From Streptomyces sp. NRRL WC-3742 (lineage in GTDB: Bacteria > Actinomycetota > Actinomycetes > Streptomycetales > Streptomycetaceae), in NCBI RefSeq assembly GCF_000720635.1, contig NZ_JOCF01000014.1, forward strand, positions 47,190-111,189: a stretch of DNA of 64,000 bases. Reading direction: 5' to 3'. Of this stretch, positions 33,509 through 45,064 are shown in pieces (positions within the stretch are counted from its first letter, which is position 1; each line of letters starts with the position of its first letter). The position numbers were made by a program, and so were the translations under genes. The notes below the pieces were generated by a model. That model made no database searches, was not told the origin of the DNA, and worked only from the letters and a program-made list of their open reading frames with translations.

Positions 33509-33808
33509 ATGACCTTCTACGAGCAGCACCGCGACTTCATCGAGGAACTGGAGCGGATCGCCCCGGAGGGCGTCCGGATCGAGTGGTCCGGGGACACGCT
33601 GATCGTGCAGGCAGCGCCGTCCAACATCCACCAGCTCAACGTGGCGCAGGTGCGCCGGCAGTTCGAGCAGCACGTGCCGGACGGCTACCTCCCCAGCGAG
33701 CGGAGCGAGATCGTCAGCCCGGACGTCTCCAGGGGCCGTGAGCCGGACCTGACGTACTCCTTCGGCTTCACCCTGGAGCTGTCGAAGCTGGTCCCGTACG
33801 CGGACTGA
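33509..33808 (+). CDS. Truncated Uma2-family protein
   Basis: This 99-residue protein has the Uma2/DUF820 N-terminal half: a helix YEQHRDFIEELERIAPEGVR, the strand-turn IEWSGDTLIVQAAPSNIHQL and a REPDLTYSFG motif. Full members have about 190 residues and a PD-(D/E)XK-like core; the second half, with the remaining catalytic residues, is missing after PDLTY. It is probably a remnant. GAGG upstream of ATG 33509 could serve as a ribosome-binding site. Confidence 0.5.
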   Translation: MTFYEQHRDFIEELERIAPEGVRIEWSGDTLIVQAAPSNIHQLNVAQVRRQFEQHVPDGYLPSERSEIVSPDVSRGREPDLTYSFGFTLELSKLVPYAD

Positions 33809-33850
33809 GTGGCGCGTGGGGGGCGGCGGCGTGGTAGACCAGTTCGCACT

Positions 33851-34375
33851 ATGAATATCTGTGTTTTCTGCTCCGCGTACTCGCTCGACGACCGTTACAC
33901 CGCTCCCGCCGCGGAGTTCGCCCGGCTGTTGGGGGAGGGCGGGCACACGCTGGTCTGGGGTGGGTCGAACGCCGGGCTGATGGGGGTGCTGGCGGACGGG
34001 GTGAAGGCCGCCGGGGGCGGGCTCGTCGGGGTGATGGTGGAGATGCTGCGGCACAAGGCGTACGCCGGTGCGGACGAGCTGGTGTGGACGGCCGACCTCG
34101 CGGAGCGCAAGGCGGAGCTGGCGAACCGGGCCGACGCGATCGTGGTGCTGGTCGGCGGGCTGGGGACGCTGGACGAGGTCACCGAGGTGCTGGAGCTGAA
34201 GAAGCACGGCATGTTCGACAAGCCGGTCGTGGTGCTCGACACCGAGGGGTTCTACGGGGGCCTGCGCACCCAGCTCGAGCGGATGGACGAGGAGGGCTTC
34301 CTGCCCAGGCCGCTCGCCGAGCTGATCACCTTCGCGGACACGCCCGCCGAGGTGTTCGCCCGGCTCAAGGCTTGA
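33851..34375 (+). CDS. LOG-family (TIGR00730) Rossmann-fold protein
   Basis: This 174-residue protein starts ICVFCSAYSLDDRY, then LVWGGSNAGLMGVLADGVKA (nucleotide-binding glycine loop). The signature segment reads LVGGLGTLDEVTEVLELKKH. Cytokinin-activating LOG enzymes carry PGGxGTxxE at this place; here the Pro is replaced by Val, while GGLGT and the Glu remain. Such proteins hydrolyse nucleotide monophosphates at the N-glycosidic bond. It is followed 13 nt later by an SDR gene. Confidence 0.85.
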   Translation: MNICVFCSAYSLDDRYTAPAAEFARLLGEGGHTLVWGGSNAGLMGVLADGVKAAGGGLVGVMVEMLRHKAYAGADELVWTADLAERKAELANRADAIVVLVGGLGTLDEVTEVLELKKHGMFDKPVVVLDTEGFYGGLRTQLERMDEEGFLPRPLAELITFADTPAEVFARLKA

Positions 34376-34388
34376 GAGGATCGGGACC

Positions 34389-35078
34389 ATGGCTGCACAT
34401 CTGATCACCGGCGCCGGCTCCGGCATCGGCGCCGTCCTGGCCGAGCGACTCCAGGAGCGCGGGGAGGAGCTCTGGCTCCTCGCCCGCGACGCCCGGCGGG
34501 CCGCCGAGCTGCGCGAGCGGTTCTCCGGCGCGAAGACCCTGGTCGGCGACCTCGGGGACCCGGCGAAGCTCTCCTGGGCCTTCGGGCAGCAGCAGCTGCC
34601 CGTCCGGCTGGACTCGCTGCTGCACGTGGCGGGCGTCGTCGAGCTGGGCCAGGTCGGCGAACTGCCCGTCAAGGCTTGGCAGGAGACGCTGAACATCAAC
34701 CTCGTCGCGCCCGCCGAGCTGACCCGGCTGATGCTGCCCTCGCTGCGCCTGGCCAAGGGGCACGTGGTGTTCGTCAACTCCGGCGCCGGGCTGAACGCCC
34801 ACGCCGAGTGGTCGGCCTACGCGGCGAGCAAGCACGGGCTGCGCGCGCTCGCGGACTCGCTGCGGCAGGAGGAGCACGCGGGCGGCGTCCGCGTCACCAC
34901 CGTGTACCCGGGGCGCACCGCCACCGCGATGCAGGTCAAGGTGCACCAGCAGGAGGGCAGGGAGTACGACGCCTCGCGCTTCATCGCCCCGGAGTCGGTG
35001 GCGAAGGCCGTCCTCGCCGCGCTGGACGCCTCGCGGGACGCGGAGATCACCGACATCACCGTCCGCCCGGGGCAGTGA
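34389..35078 (+). CDS. Short-chain dehydrogenase/reductase
   Basis: This 229-residue classical SDR has an NAD(P)-binding TGAGSGIG at residues 7-14 and catalytic Y144 and K148 in SAYAASKHG, with NSG as the Ser-containing strand (VFVNSGAGLN). After TGAGSGIG, the residues in RDARRAAELRERF suggest NADP(H) preference, which is an inference. The gene has a GAGAGGATCGGGACC leader 13 nt after the LOG gene and is probably co-transcribed. The substrate is unknown. Confidence 0.88.
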   Translation: MAAHLITGAGSGIGAVLAERLQERGEELWLLARDARRAAELRERFSGAKTLVGDLGDPAKLSWAFGQQQLPVRLDSLLHVAGVVELGQVGELPVKAWQETLNINLVAPAELTRLMLPSLRLAKGHVVFVNSGAGLNAHAEWSAYAASKHGLRALADSLRQEEHAGGVRVTTVYPGRTATAMQVKVHQQEGREYDASRFIAPESVAKAVLAALDASRDAEITDITVRPGQ

Positions 35079-35107
35079 TCACGGCTGAAGGAGTGATCGC
35101 GCGGCAC

Positions 35108-35113
35108 TAGGCT
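35108..35113 (+). promoter_or_regulatory. -10 TAGGCT, leaderless promoter of the MetE-like gene
   Basis: TAGGCT is followed by exactly 7 nt and then the GTG at 35121, fixing that start as a leaderless one. Confidence 0.55.
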
Positions 35114-35120
35114 CGGTGGG

Positions 35121-36149
35121 GTGAGCACCGAACACCCCTTCCCCGACCTGACCGGCGCCGCGACGGGCGTCGGTTCGCTGCCCGGCACCGACGCCCGGGA
35201 GGCGGCCAAGACCGCCACCGGGGCGTTGGAGCACCTGCCGTTCCTGCCCGAGCTGCCCGCCCGCGGCCCGGGCGCCGACATGATCGGCCGCAGCGCCGGC
35301 CTGCTGGTGGAGCTGTTCGCGCAGACCGAGCCCAGCGGCTGGCGCTTCGCCGACCGCCCCGGCCGGGACACCCGGCGCGCGCACTCCTGGCTCGGCGAGG
35401 ACCTGGACGCCCTGGAGGAGTTCACCCAGGGCTACGCGGGCGCGCTCAAGGTGCAGGCGGTGGGCCCGTGGACGCTGGCGGCGAGCATCGAGCTCAAGTA
35501 CGGGGAGAAGGCGCTCGCCGACCCCGGCGCCTGCCGGGACATCGCCGGCTCGCTCACCGAGGGCCTGCGCCGCCACCTGGCCGAGGTCCGCAGGCGAGTC
35601 CCGGGCGCGCAGGTGGTGCTGCAGCTGGACGAGCCGTCCCTGCCGGCCGTCCTCTCGGGCCGGGTGAGGACGGCCAGCGGCTTCCAGCGGCTGCGCTCCG
35701 TCGACCGGCAGGTGGCCGAGGAGGCACTGCGGGAGACGATCCGGGCCCTGGGCGTGCCCGTGGTGGTGCACTGCTGCGCGCCCGAGGTGCCGATCCCGCT
35801 GCTGCGCCGGGCCGGGGTGGCCGGCGTCTCGCTGGACTTCTCCCTGCTCACCGACCGTTCCGACGACGATCTGGGCGAGGCCGTGGAGGCCGGTACGGCG
35901 ATCCTGGCGGGCGTCGTCCCGGCCACGGAGCAGGCTGCTTCTCAATCAAGTGGGATGTCAGACCCTGCCGGTAGTGTCCAGGGTGTCAGGACCTTGTGGC
36001 GCAGGCTCGGGTTCGCTCCGGAGCTGCTGGGCCGTCGTGTGCTGGTGACGCCGACCTGCGGGTTGGCCGGGGCCTCCCCGGCCTACGCCCGCGAGGCGCT
36101 GTCGCTCGCCGCGCGGGCGGCGCGGAGCCTGGTGGACAACCCGGAATGA
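35121..36149 (+). CDS. MetE-like cobalamin-independent methionine synthase C-terminal-domain protein
   Basis: This 342-residue TIM-barrel protein resembles the catalytic half of MetE: GVGSLPGTDAREA at the start, QLDEPSLPAVLSG in the middle, PVVVHCCAPEVPIPLLRR with candidate zinc ligands His and Cys, and a C-terminal LVTPTCGLAGASP with a further Cys. It is commonly annotated methionine synthase in streptomycetes although the N-terminal MetE half is absent. The methyl donor and acceptor are unproven. It lies 17 nt upstream of ligA. Confidence 0.82.
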   Translation: MSTEHPFPDLTGAATGVGSLPGTDAREAAKTATGALEHLPFLPELPARGPGADMIGRSAGLLVELFAQTEPSGWRFADRPGRDTRRAHSWLGEDLDALEEFTQGYAGALKVQAVGPWTLAASIELKYGEKALADPGACRDIAGSLTEGLRRHLAEVRRRVPGAQVVLQLDEPSLPAVLSGRVRTASGFQRLRSVDRQVAEEALRETIRALGVPVVVHCCAPEVPIPLLRRAGVAGVSLDFSLLTDRSDDDLGEAVEAGTAILAGVVPATEQAASQSSGMSDPAGSVQGVRTLWRRLGFAPELLGRRVLVTPTCGLAGASPAYAREALSLAARAARSLVDNPE

Positions 36150-36157
36150 GACTGTAG

Positions 36158-38478
<2,321 letters not shown>

Positions 38479-38773
38479 GTCGAACCCGGGTTGTTATCGT
38501 CCTGATGCAACGTCATCGGGTGCCGCTCCGTGAAAGCGGGCATTGTGTCACCGTGCGGCACCCGGTGTGTCAGCGCTTTTCCGGTTGTCCGAAAGTCTGC
38601 CCAGCGAGTTGACCCCGGCATACCCTGGAGCGCAACAGAGTGTCAGCAGGGGTGGGGGCACCGGCTGAGCCGGTGGCTCACGGGGTCGCTCCATGCCCGG
38701 CAGCTGTCGGTACCGGCACGGTGCCTCACCTGAAGGCGGCCTGACGGGGCGGGCCCGACGGAGGACAGGGCTT
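38479..38773 (+). other. Intergenic leader between ligA and the EAL/GGDEF gene
   Basis: No gene is supported in these roughly 300 bases. They hold a short hairpin CACCGGC-TGA-GCCGGTG at 38659-38675, a TACCCT hexamer near 38621, and a split CGTGA...TCACC pair around 38529-38552 that loosely resembles the BldD consensus AGTGA-N-TCACC. BldD is known to control c-di-GMP genes in Streptomyces, so this deserves notice but not confidence. Confidence 0.3.
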
Positions 38774-40810
38774 ATGGATCGTACGACCGGCGGCGCGCCC
38801 ACACGCCCGCCGCAGGGGGTGGCGGGTGCGGTCCTGCTGCTCGGCGTGCTCCTGGCCGGAGCCGCGCCGCTCATCCCGCTGGCCGTCCTGGTCTACCGCT
38901 ACGAACCCGAGTTGCTGCCGCTGTTCGCGGTGCCCCTGGCCGTGCTGGTCGCGGCCTGGCGGATCGCCCGTGACCGCGCCCGCGACCAACTGACCGACCC
39001 GCTCACCGACCTGCCCAACCGCCAGGCGTTACTCCTGGCCGCCCAGGAGGCGATCGCCGAGCGCGGCGAAGGCGCCAGCGTCGGTCTGATACTGCTCGAC
39101 CTCGATCGATTCCGATCGCTCAACGACACACTCGGGCACACCGCCGGCGACCGGCTGCTCGTCCACATCGCCGGCCGCCTCCACCGCGCCCTGCGCTCCG
39201 GAGGCCCCGCCGGCAGCGCCACCCGGGAGTCCATCGACGACGTCTTCGCGGGCCTGCCCCGGAACTACCGTCGCGGGCGCCCGATGGTGGCCAGGATGGG
39301 CGGCGACGAGTTCGCCGTCCTGCTGCCCGGCATCAACTGCCCCGACAGCCTGGAGTGCGTCGCCAAGGCCCTGATCGCCGAACTCGCCGCCCCGATCCGC
39401 ATGGACGGGCTGCTGCTCGTCCTGGAGGCCACCGCCGGCGTCTGCGTCTACCCGCAGCACGCCCAGGACGCCGAAGCCCTGCTGCGCCGCGCCGACGTCG
39501 CCATGGGCCACGCCCAGCGCGGCTGCAGCGGCGTCGCCCAGTACGACGAGACCCAGGACGCCGACACCCCGTACCGCATAGGGCTGTTGGGGGACCTGCG
39601 CCGGGCGCTGGAGACCGGCGAGGTGCAGCTGCACTACCAGCCCAAGGTCGCCTTCGACGGCCGGGTGGTCGGCCTGGAGGCGCTGCTGCGCTGGGAGCGG
39701 CCCGGGCAGGGGAAGGTCTCGCCGGACGAGTTCGTCGGGCTCGCCGAGTCCAGCGGCCTCATGCCCCGGCTCACCGACTACGTACTCGAGGCGGCGGTCG
39801 GCCAGCTCGCCACCTGGCGCGACCAGGGCCTCCAGGTGCAGGTCGCCGTGAACGTCTCCCCGCGCGACGTACTCAGCCCGGGCTTCGCCCAGCGCGTCGC
39901 CGGGCACCTGCTGCGCCACCGGGTGCCGGCCCACGCCCTCCAGCTGGAGATCACCGAGCGGCTGCTCCTCGACGACTCCCGCCGGGCCGCCGACACCCTC
40001 GCCGAACTGCGCGGCTACGGCGTCGGGATGTCCCTGGACGACTTCGGCACCGGGCACTCCTCGCTGGTGCGCCTGCGCAGCCTGCCGGTGGGGGAGTTGA
40101 AGATCGACCGCTCCTTCGTCTCCCGGATGGTCGCCGACGACCACGACGCCGCCGTCGTGCGCTGCTCGGTCGAGCTCGCCCACTCGCTGGGCCTGACCGT
40201 CGTCGCCGAGGGCGTGGAGGACGACGAGACCTGGGAGCGGCTGCACGGCATGGGCGTGGACGCGGTGCAGGGCTGGCTGGTGTCGGCCGCATTGCCGGCC
40301 GAACAGGCCACCGCCTGGCTGCTGGTGCACCGCACCGCCACCCCGCCGTACGTCGAGCGGCTGAGCGCGGCCCGGCAGGCGTCGCCGGTCACCGGGCCCG
40401 TCGTCCCCCGGCCCGCCGTTCCGCACGCCGTCGTTCCGAAGGCCGTCGCGCCGGCCGTCCCCCAGCCGGCGGTCGCCTCCCCGGTGCTGCCGCCGACACT
40501 CCCGCCCGCGGTCGTGCCGATCGCACCGCCCGCCGCGAAGCCCGTGATGCCGGTGATGCCGCCTGCCGCGAAGGCCGTCCCCAAGCCCGTCCCGCAGCCC
40601 GCGGTGCTGCCCGCCGTGCTGCCCGCCGCGCTACCCCAGAGCGCCCCCGCGGCCCAGCCCCTGCCCGTGCAGCCGGGGCCCGTCAAGCCGGTGCCCGTCC
40701 AGGCCGCGCACGCGCAGCACGTCCAGCACCCGCAGCTCGTCCAGCACGTCCAGACGCTCCCGTCCGTCCCTCCGGGCGCGCAGAGTTGGGCGCACACCGG
40801 GCCCCAGTGA
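38774..40810 (+). CDS. GGDEF-EAL cyclic-di-GMP protein (RmdB-like)
   Basis: This encodes 678 residues. Two N-terminal membrane helices (about 17-62) are followed by a GGDEF domain with intact GGDEF at 176-180 and an EAL domain with intact EAL at 302-304, plus QLEITERLL, DDFGTGHSS and KIDRSFV metal/substrate motifs. The last ~130 residues are a Pro/Ala/Val-rich repetitive tail. The location between ligA and gatC matches the Streptomyces phosphodiesterase RmdB as I remember it. Intact EAL motifs predict c-di-GMP hydrolysis; the GGDEF may be active or a GTP sensor. The role would be control of development. Confidence 0.88.
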   Translation: MDRTTGGAPTRPPQGVAGAVLLLGVLLAGAAPLIPLAVLVYRYEPELLPLFAVPLAVLVAAWRIARDRARDQLTDPLTDLPNRQALLLAAQEAIAERGEGASVGLILLDLDRFRSLNDTLGHTAGDRLLVHIAGRLHRALRSGGPAGSATRESIDDVFAGLPRNYRRGRPMVARMGGDEFAVLLPGINCPDSLECVAKALIAELAAPIRMDGLLLVLEATAGVCVYPQHAQDAEALLRRADVAMGHAQRGCSGVAQYDETQDADTPYRIGLLGDLRRALETGEVQLHYQPKVAFDGRVVGLEALLRWERPGQGKVSPDEFVGLAESSGLMPRLTDYVLEAAVGQLATWRDQGLQVQVAVNVSPRDVLSPGFAQRVAGHLLRHRVPAHALQLEITERLLLDDSRRAADTLAELRGYGVGMSLDDFGTGHSSLVRLRSLPVGELKIDRSFVSRMVADDHDAAVVRCSVELAHSLGLTVVAEGVEDDETWERLHGMGVDAVQGWLVSAALPAEQATAWLLVHRTATPPYVERLSAARQASPVTGPVVPRPAVPHAVVPKAVAPAVPQPAVASPVLPPTLPPAVVPIAPPAAKPVMPVMPPAAKAVPKPVPQPAVLPAVLPAALPQSAPAAQPLPVQPGPVKPVPVQAAHAQHVQHPQLVQHVQTLPSVPPGAQSWAHTGPQ

Positions 40811-40856
40811 CGCGGCCCCGGATCAACTCGTTGGCCGGTGGCCGGGCCGGGCCCCA

Positions 40857-40862
40857 TAGGAT
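40857..40862 (+). promoter_or_regulatory. Candidate -10 TAGGAT for the gatC operon
   Basis: TAGGAT sits inside a small palindrome CCCCAT-AGG-ATGGGG (40852-40866), about 112 nt before gatC. Confidence 0.4.
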
Positions 40863-40973
40863 GGGGTCCAAAGACCATGAGGACGGAGCGCCGAACCCGG
40901 CCGCTCCTGCCCGGGCCCGGCACGCCGGCAGGCGCCGCCGGGCCTCACCAGAACTCACCCTGAGGATCGCTGC

Positions 40974-41270
40974 ATGCCTGGCATCACGCGCGAGGAGGTC
41001 GCCCACCTCGCCCGGCTGTCGCGTCTTGAGCTGAAGCCCGAAGAGCTGGACCACTTCGCCGAGCAGCTCGACGTGATCATCGGCGCGGTCGCCCGCGTTT
41101 CCGAGGTCGCCGGACAGGACGTACCGCCGACCTCCCACCCGCTCCCGCTGACGAACGTCATGCGTGCGGACGAGGTGCGGCCGTCGCTCACCCCGGAGCA
41201 GGCGCTGTCCGGCGCCCCCGCCGCCGAGGAGCAGCGTTTCCGTGTGCCGCAGATCCTCGGGGAGGACTGA
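40974..41270 (+). CDS. gatC: Asp/Glu-tRNA amidotransferase subunit C
   Basis: This 98-residue GatC is the stabilising belt between GatA and Gat[21 protein letters not shown] at the start and [10 protein letters not shown] at the end are typical. It lies 5 nt upstream of gatA. Confidence 0.95.
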   Translation: MPGITREEVAHLARLSRLELKPEELDHFAEQLDVIIGAVARVSEVAGQDVPPTSHPLPLTNVMRADEVRPSLTPEQALSGAPAAEEQRFRVPQILGED

Positions 41271-41275
41271 CCGAG

Positions 41276-42769
41276 ATGACCGAGCTCATCCGTTACACCG
41301 CGGCCGAGACCGCGAGCGCCATCGCCAAGGGCGAGGTGTCGGCCGTCGAGGTCGCGCAGGCGCACCTGGACCGCATCGACGCCGTCGACAAGAAGGTCAA
41401 CGCCTTCCTGCACGTCGACACCGAGGGCGCCCTGGCCGCGGCCAAGGCCGTCGACGACAAGCGCGCCAAGGGCGAGGAGCTGGGCCCGCTGGCCGGTGTC
41501 CCGCTCGCGCTCAAGGACGTCTTCACGACCAAGGGCATCCCGACCACCTGCGGCTCCAAGATCCTCGAGGGCTGGGTGCCGCCGTACGACGCCACCGTGA
41601 CCTCGCGGCTGAAGGACGCGGGCGTCGTCATCCTCGGCAAGACCAACATGGACGAGTTCGCGATGGGCTCCTCCACCGAGAACTCCGCCTACGGCCCGAC
41701 CGGCAACCCGTGGGACCTCACCCGCATCCCCGGCGGCTCCGGCGGAGGTTCGGCCGCCGCGCTGGCCGCCTTCGAGGCCCCGCTGGCCATCGGCACCGAC
41801 ACCGGCGGCTCGATCCGCCAGCCCGGCGCCGTCACCGGCACCGTCGGCGTGAAGCCGACCTACGGCTCGGTCTCCCGCTACGGCCTGGTCGCGTTCTCCT
41901 CCAGCCTGGACCAGGGCGGCCCGTGCGCCCGTACGGTGCTGGACGCGGCGCTGCTGCACGAGGCCATCGCCGGCCACGACCCGCTGGACTCCACCTCGAT
42001 TGACGCGCCCGTCCCGGCCGTGGTCGAGGCCGCGAAGATGCGCGACATCCGCGGCATGCGGATCGGCGTCGTCAAGGAGTTCGCGGGCGAGGGCTACCAG
42101 GCCGGCGTCATGCAGCGCTTCAACGAGTCGGTGGAGCTGCTGCGCGAGCTGGGCGCCGAGGTCGTCGAGGTGTCCTGCCCGTCGTTCAACCTGGCGCTGC
42201 CGGCGTACTACCTGATCGCGCCGAGCGAGTGCTCCTCCAACCTGGCCCGCTTCGACGCCATGCGCTACGGCCTGCGGGTCGGCGACGACGGCACGCGCTC
42301 GGCCGAGGAGGTCACCGCACTGACCCGCGAGGCCGGCTTCGGCGACGAGGTCAAGCGCCGCATCATCCTGGGCACCTACGCGCTCTCCTCGGGCTACTAC
42401 GACGCCTACTACGGCTCGGCCCAGAAGGTCCGCACGCTGATCTCGCGCGACTTCGACACCGCCTTCGCCGGCGTGGACGTGCTGGTCTCCCCGACCACGC
42501 CGACCACCGCCTTCCCGATCGGCGAGCGCGCCGACGACCCGATGGCGATGTACCTGGCCGACCTGTGCACGATCCCGTCCAACCTGGCGGGCAACGCGGC
42601 CATGTCGCTGCCGGTCGGCCTCGCCCCGGAGGACAATCTCCCGGTCGGCCTGCAGATCATCGCGCCCGCGATGGCGGACGACCGCCTGTACCGCGTGGGC
42701 GGCGCCGTCGAGGCCGCACTCAACGACAAGTGGGGGCACACCCTGCTGGAGGAGGCACCGGCACTGTGA
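41276..42769 (+). CDS. gatA: Asp/Glu-tRNA amidotransferase subunit A
   Basis: GatA is the amidase that releases ammonia from glutamine for the transamidation of Glu-tRNA(Gln) and Asp-tRNA(Asn). Its 497 residues include the amidase signature with the Ser-cisSer-Lys triad: K80 in [11 protein letters not shown]155 in GGSGGGSA and S179 in [12 protein letters not shown]. It overlaps the following small gene by 4 nt. Confidence 0.96.
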   Translation: MTELIRYTAAETASAIAKGEVSAVEVAQAHLDRIDAVDKKVNAFLHVDTEGALAAAKAVDDKRAKGEELGPLAGVPLALKDVFTTKGIPTTCGSKILEGWVPPYDATVTSRLKDAGVVILGKTNMDEFAMGSSTENSAYGPTGNPWDLTRIPGGSGGGSAAALAAFEAPLAIGTDTGGSIRQPGAVTGTVGVKPTYGSVSRYGLVAFSSSLDQGGPCARTVLDAALLHEAIAGHDPLDSTSIDAPVPAVVEAAKMRDIRGMRIGVVKEFAGEGYQAGVMQRFNESVELLRELGAEVVEVSCPSFNLALPAYYLIAPSECSSNLARFDAMRYGLRVGDDGTRSAEEVTALTREAGFGDEVKRRIILGTYALSSGYYDAYYGSAQKVRTLISRDFDTAFAGVDVLVSPTTPTTAFPIGERADDPMAMYLADLCTIPSNLAGNAAMSLPVGLAPEDNLPVGLQIIAPAMADDRLYRVGGAVEAALNDKWGHTLLEEAPAL

Positions 42770-43023
42770 GCAAGATCGAGAAGGCCAAGGCCCAGACTTC
42801 CATCAAGGGGTGGAAGCACTCGAAGCCCGGGCTCTGGCTGTCCATCGGTACCAGCGCGTTCGGCGCGATCTCGGTGGTCAAGGACGTCCGCAAGGCCCGC
42901 GAGGAGAGCGACACCCTCAAGCTGGTCAACGCCCTGGTCGGCGCCGCCGCGCTGATCACCGGCACCGCCCTGCTGGTGCGCGAGCTGCGCCGGCTGGGCG
43001 ACGACGACGTGCTGCTGGGCTGA
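42766..43023 (+). CDS. Small two-helix membrane protein coupled to gatA
   Basis: This encodes 85 residues from a GTG overlapping the gatA stop (GTGA). The N-terminus is basic ([18 protein letters not shown]), followed by two hydrophobic segments ([17 protein letters not shown] and [19 protein letters not shown]) and a charged C-terminus ending DDDVLLG. The tight coupling and conserved position in the gat cluster argue that it is real. I know of no function; an association with the amidotransferase is only suggested by the overlap. Confidence 0.7.
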   Translation: MSKIEKAKAQTSIKGWKHSKPGLWLSIGTSAFGAISVVKDVRKAREESDTLKLVNALVGAAALITGTALLVRELRRLGDDDVLLG

Positions 43024-43040
43024 GCGGAAGCTGAGCGCCT

Positions 43041-43201
43041 GGGCGTGTCCTGTGGGTTTTGTCGGATCAGGCCGCGGCGTTGGGGTGCGTGCATCGCAAG
43101 GCGGAGGAGGGAGCCACTGCGGAGCATTGGCGACCGACGACAACGCGGCGAGGTGCGTGCCCCAACGCCGCGGCCCCGGCAAGGACCCGCAGGACACGCC
43201 C
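43041..43201. mobile_element. 161-bp MITE-like element with long imperfect terminal inverted repeats
   Basis: The element starts GGGCGTGTCCTG and ends CAGGACACGCCC. The arms match over the outer 12 bp, then GGGT/ACCC, diverge for 9-12 nt, and match again over GGCCGCGGCGTTGGGG / CCCCAACGCCGCGGCC. About 65 bp of non-palindromic centre includes GGAGCATTGGCGACCGACGA. No coding capacity or clear target-site duplication is seen. It sits between the gatA-linked gene and gatB and could fold into one large cruciform or RNA. It looks like a non-autonomous transposon remnant or a structured intergenic repeat likely present elsewhere in the genome. Confidence 0.65.
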
Positions 43202-43270
43202 TGAGCCCGGCCGCCCATTGTGTGGCGGCCGGGCCCGTACCTCCCAAGTCTTTAGTTGAGAAGGGACGCT

Positions 43271-44782
43271 GTGAGCGTCATGAACCTGGTCTCCTACGAG
43301 GACGCTCTCGCGTCGTACGACCCGGTGATGGGCCTTGAGGTCCACGTCGAGCTCGGTACCAAGACCAAGATGTTCTGCGGTTGCTCGACCGAGCTGGGCG
43401 CCGAGCCGAACAGCCAGACCTGCCCGACCTGTCTGGGCCTGCCGGGCTCGCTGCCGGTGGTCAACGCGGTGGGCGTGGAGTCGGCCGTCAAGATCGGCCT
43501 GGCGCTGAACTGCGAGATCGCCGAGTGGTGCCGGTTCGCGCGGAAGAACTACTTCTACCCGGACATGCCCAAGAACTTCCAGACCTCGCAGTACGACGAG
43601 CCGATCGCCTTCAACGGCTACCTCGACGTGCAGCTGGAGGACGGCTCGACCTTCCGCGTGGAGATCGAGCGCGCCCACATGGAGGAGGACACCGGCAAGT
43701 CCAGCCACGTCGGCGGCGCCACCGGCCGCATCCACGGCGCCACCCACTCGCTGCTCGACTACAACCGGGCCGGCATCCCGCTGATCGAGATCGTCACCAA
43801 GCCGATCGTCGGTGCGGGCGAGCGCGCCCCCGAGGTCGCCAAGGCGTACGTGGCCGAGCTGCGCGAGGTCATCAAGTCCCTGGGCGTCTCCGAGGCCCGC
43901 ATGGACAAGGGCCAGATGCGCTGCGACGTCAACCTGTCGCTGCGCCCGAACGGCACCGAGACCTTCGGCACCCGCTCGGAGACCAAGAACGTCAACTCCC
44001 TGCGCAGCGTGGAGCGGGCCGCCCGCTTCGAGATCCAGCGCCACGCCACCGTCCTGACCGACGGCGGCACCATCATCCAGGAGACCCGTCACTTCCACGA
44101 GGAGGACGGCTCCACGACCTCGGGCCGCATCAAGGACAACGCCGAGGACTACCGCTACTTCCCCGAGCCGGACCTGGTGCCCGTGGCCCCGGCCCGCGCG
44201 TGGGTCGAGGAGCTGCGCGCCGCGCTGCCCGAGCTGCCGCGGGTGCGCCGCGCCCGGCTGCAGGCCGAGTGGGCGCTGTCCGACAAGGACATGCAGGCGG
44301 TGCTCAACGCCGGTGCGGTGGAGCCGATCCAGGAGACCATCGCGGCCGGCGCCCCCGCCGACCAGGCCCGTAAGTGGTGGATGGGCGAGCTGGCCCGCCG
44401 CGCCAACGAGACCGGCACCGAGCTGAGCGAGCAGCCGATCACCCCGGCGCAGGTCGCCCGGGTCACCGCGCTGGTCGCCGAGGGCAAGCTGAACGACAAG
44501 CTGGCCCGTCAGGTCATCGAGGCCGTGCTGGCCGGCGAGGGCGAGCCGGACGAGGTCGTCGAGAAGCGCGGCCTGGCCGTGGTCTCGGACGACTCCGCGC
44601 TGGGCGCGGCCGTCGACCAGGCCATCGCCGAGAACGAGGCGATCGCCGCCAAGATCCGCGACGGCAAGGTCGCCGCGGTGGGTGCGCTGGTCGGCGCGGT
44701 CATGAAGGCGACCCGGGGCCAGGCGGACGCGGCGCGCGTCAAGGATTTGATCCTGGAGCGGCTTGCCGCGGAAGGACAGTAA
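43271..44782 (+). CDS. gatB: Asp/Glu-tRNA amidotransferase subunit B
   Basis: GatB phosphorylates Glu/Asp on the mischarged tRNA and completes amidation with ammonia from GatA. The 503 residues contain [20 protein letters not shown], zinc-site cysteines CGCS...[26 protein letters not shown], a helical domain and the C-terminal YqeY-like tail. I chose GTG 43271, preceded by GAGAAGGGA; a TTG at 43256 would lie upstream of that site. It is separated from gatCA by the 161-bp inverted-repeat element, which may split or modulate the operon. Confidence 0.95.
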   Translation: MSVMNLVSYEDALASYDPVMGLEVHVELGTKTKMFCGCSTELGAEPNSQTCPTCLGLPGSLPVVNAVGVESAVKIGLALNCEIAEWCRFARKNYFYPDMPKNFQTSQYDEPIAFNGYLDVQLEDGSTFRVEIERAHMEEDTGKSSHVGGATGRIHGATHSLLDYNRAGIPLIEIVTKPIVGAGERAPEVAKAYVAELREVIKSLGVSEARMDKGQMRCDVNLSLRPNGTETFGTRSETKNVNSLRSVERAARFEIQRHATVLTDGGTIIQETRHFHEEDGSTTSGRIKDNAEDYRYFPEPDLVPVAPARAWVEELRAALPELPRVRRARLQAEWALSDKDMQAVLNAGAVEPIQETIAAGAPADQARKWWMGELARRANETGTELSEQPITPAQVARVTALVAEGKLNDKLARQVIEAVLAGEGEPDEVVEKRGLAVVSDDSALGAAVDQAIAENEAIAAKIRDGKVAAVGALVGAVMKATRGQADAARVKDLILERLAAEGQ

Positions 44783-44845
44783 GCACAGCCTGGAGAAGCT
44801 CGGCGCTGCCTGATCCTCAGGTTGCTTAGGCCGTCACGGGCGCCT

Positions 44846-44890
44846 TTCCAAGGTACCTAAGGCATCTAAGGCATCTAAGTAAGGTCTAAG
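44846..44890 (+). repeat. Short CATCTAAGG/CTAAGG direct repeats
   Basis: CTAAGG recurs as CCTAAGG, CATCTAAGG, CATCTAAG and GTCTAAGG within about 40 bases just before the gatB terminator. Role unknown. Confidence 0.45.
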
Positions 44891-44930
44891 GCCCGGTTTC
44901 ACCTCCGTAAGGGGGTGGGACCGGGCCTTT
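44888..44930 (+). terminator. Terminator after gatB
   Basis: AAGGCCCGGT at 44888-44897 pairs with ACCGGGCCTT at 44920-44929, with further pairing of TTCACC and GGTGGG, and ends in TTT. It is the expected end of the gat transcript. Confidence 0.75.
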
Positions 44931-45064
44931 GCCGTACCCGGGGTGCCCCCCTAAGTCATCCGGCCTTCGAAACATCGGGCACGCTCCCGATGTGGCACCC
45001 CCATCTGGGAGAGGAAGCTCTTACATGTCAGGGAAACGCAGTGAAACCCACAAGGGGAACAGAA

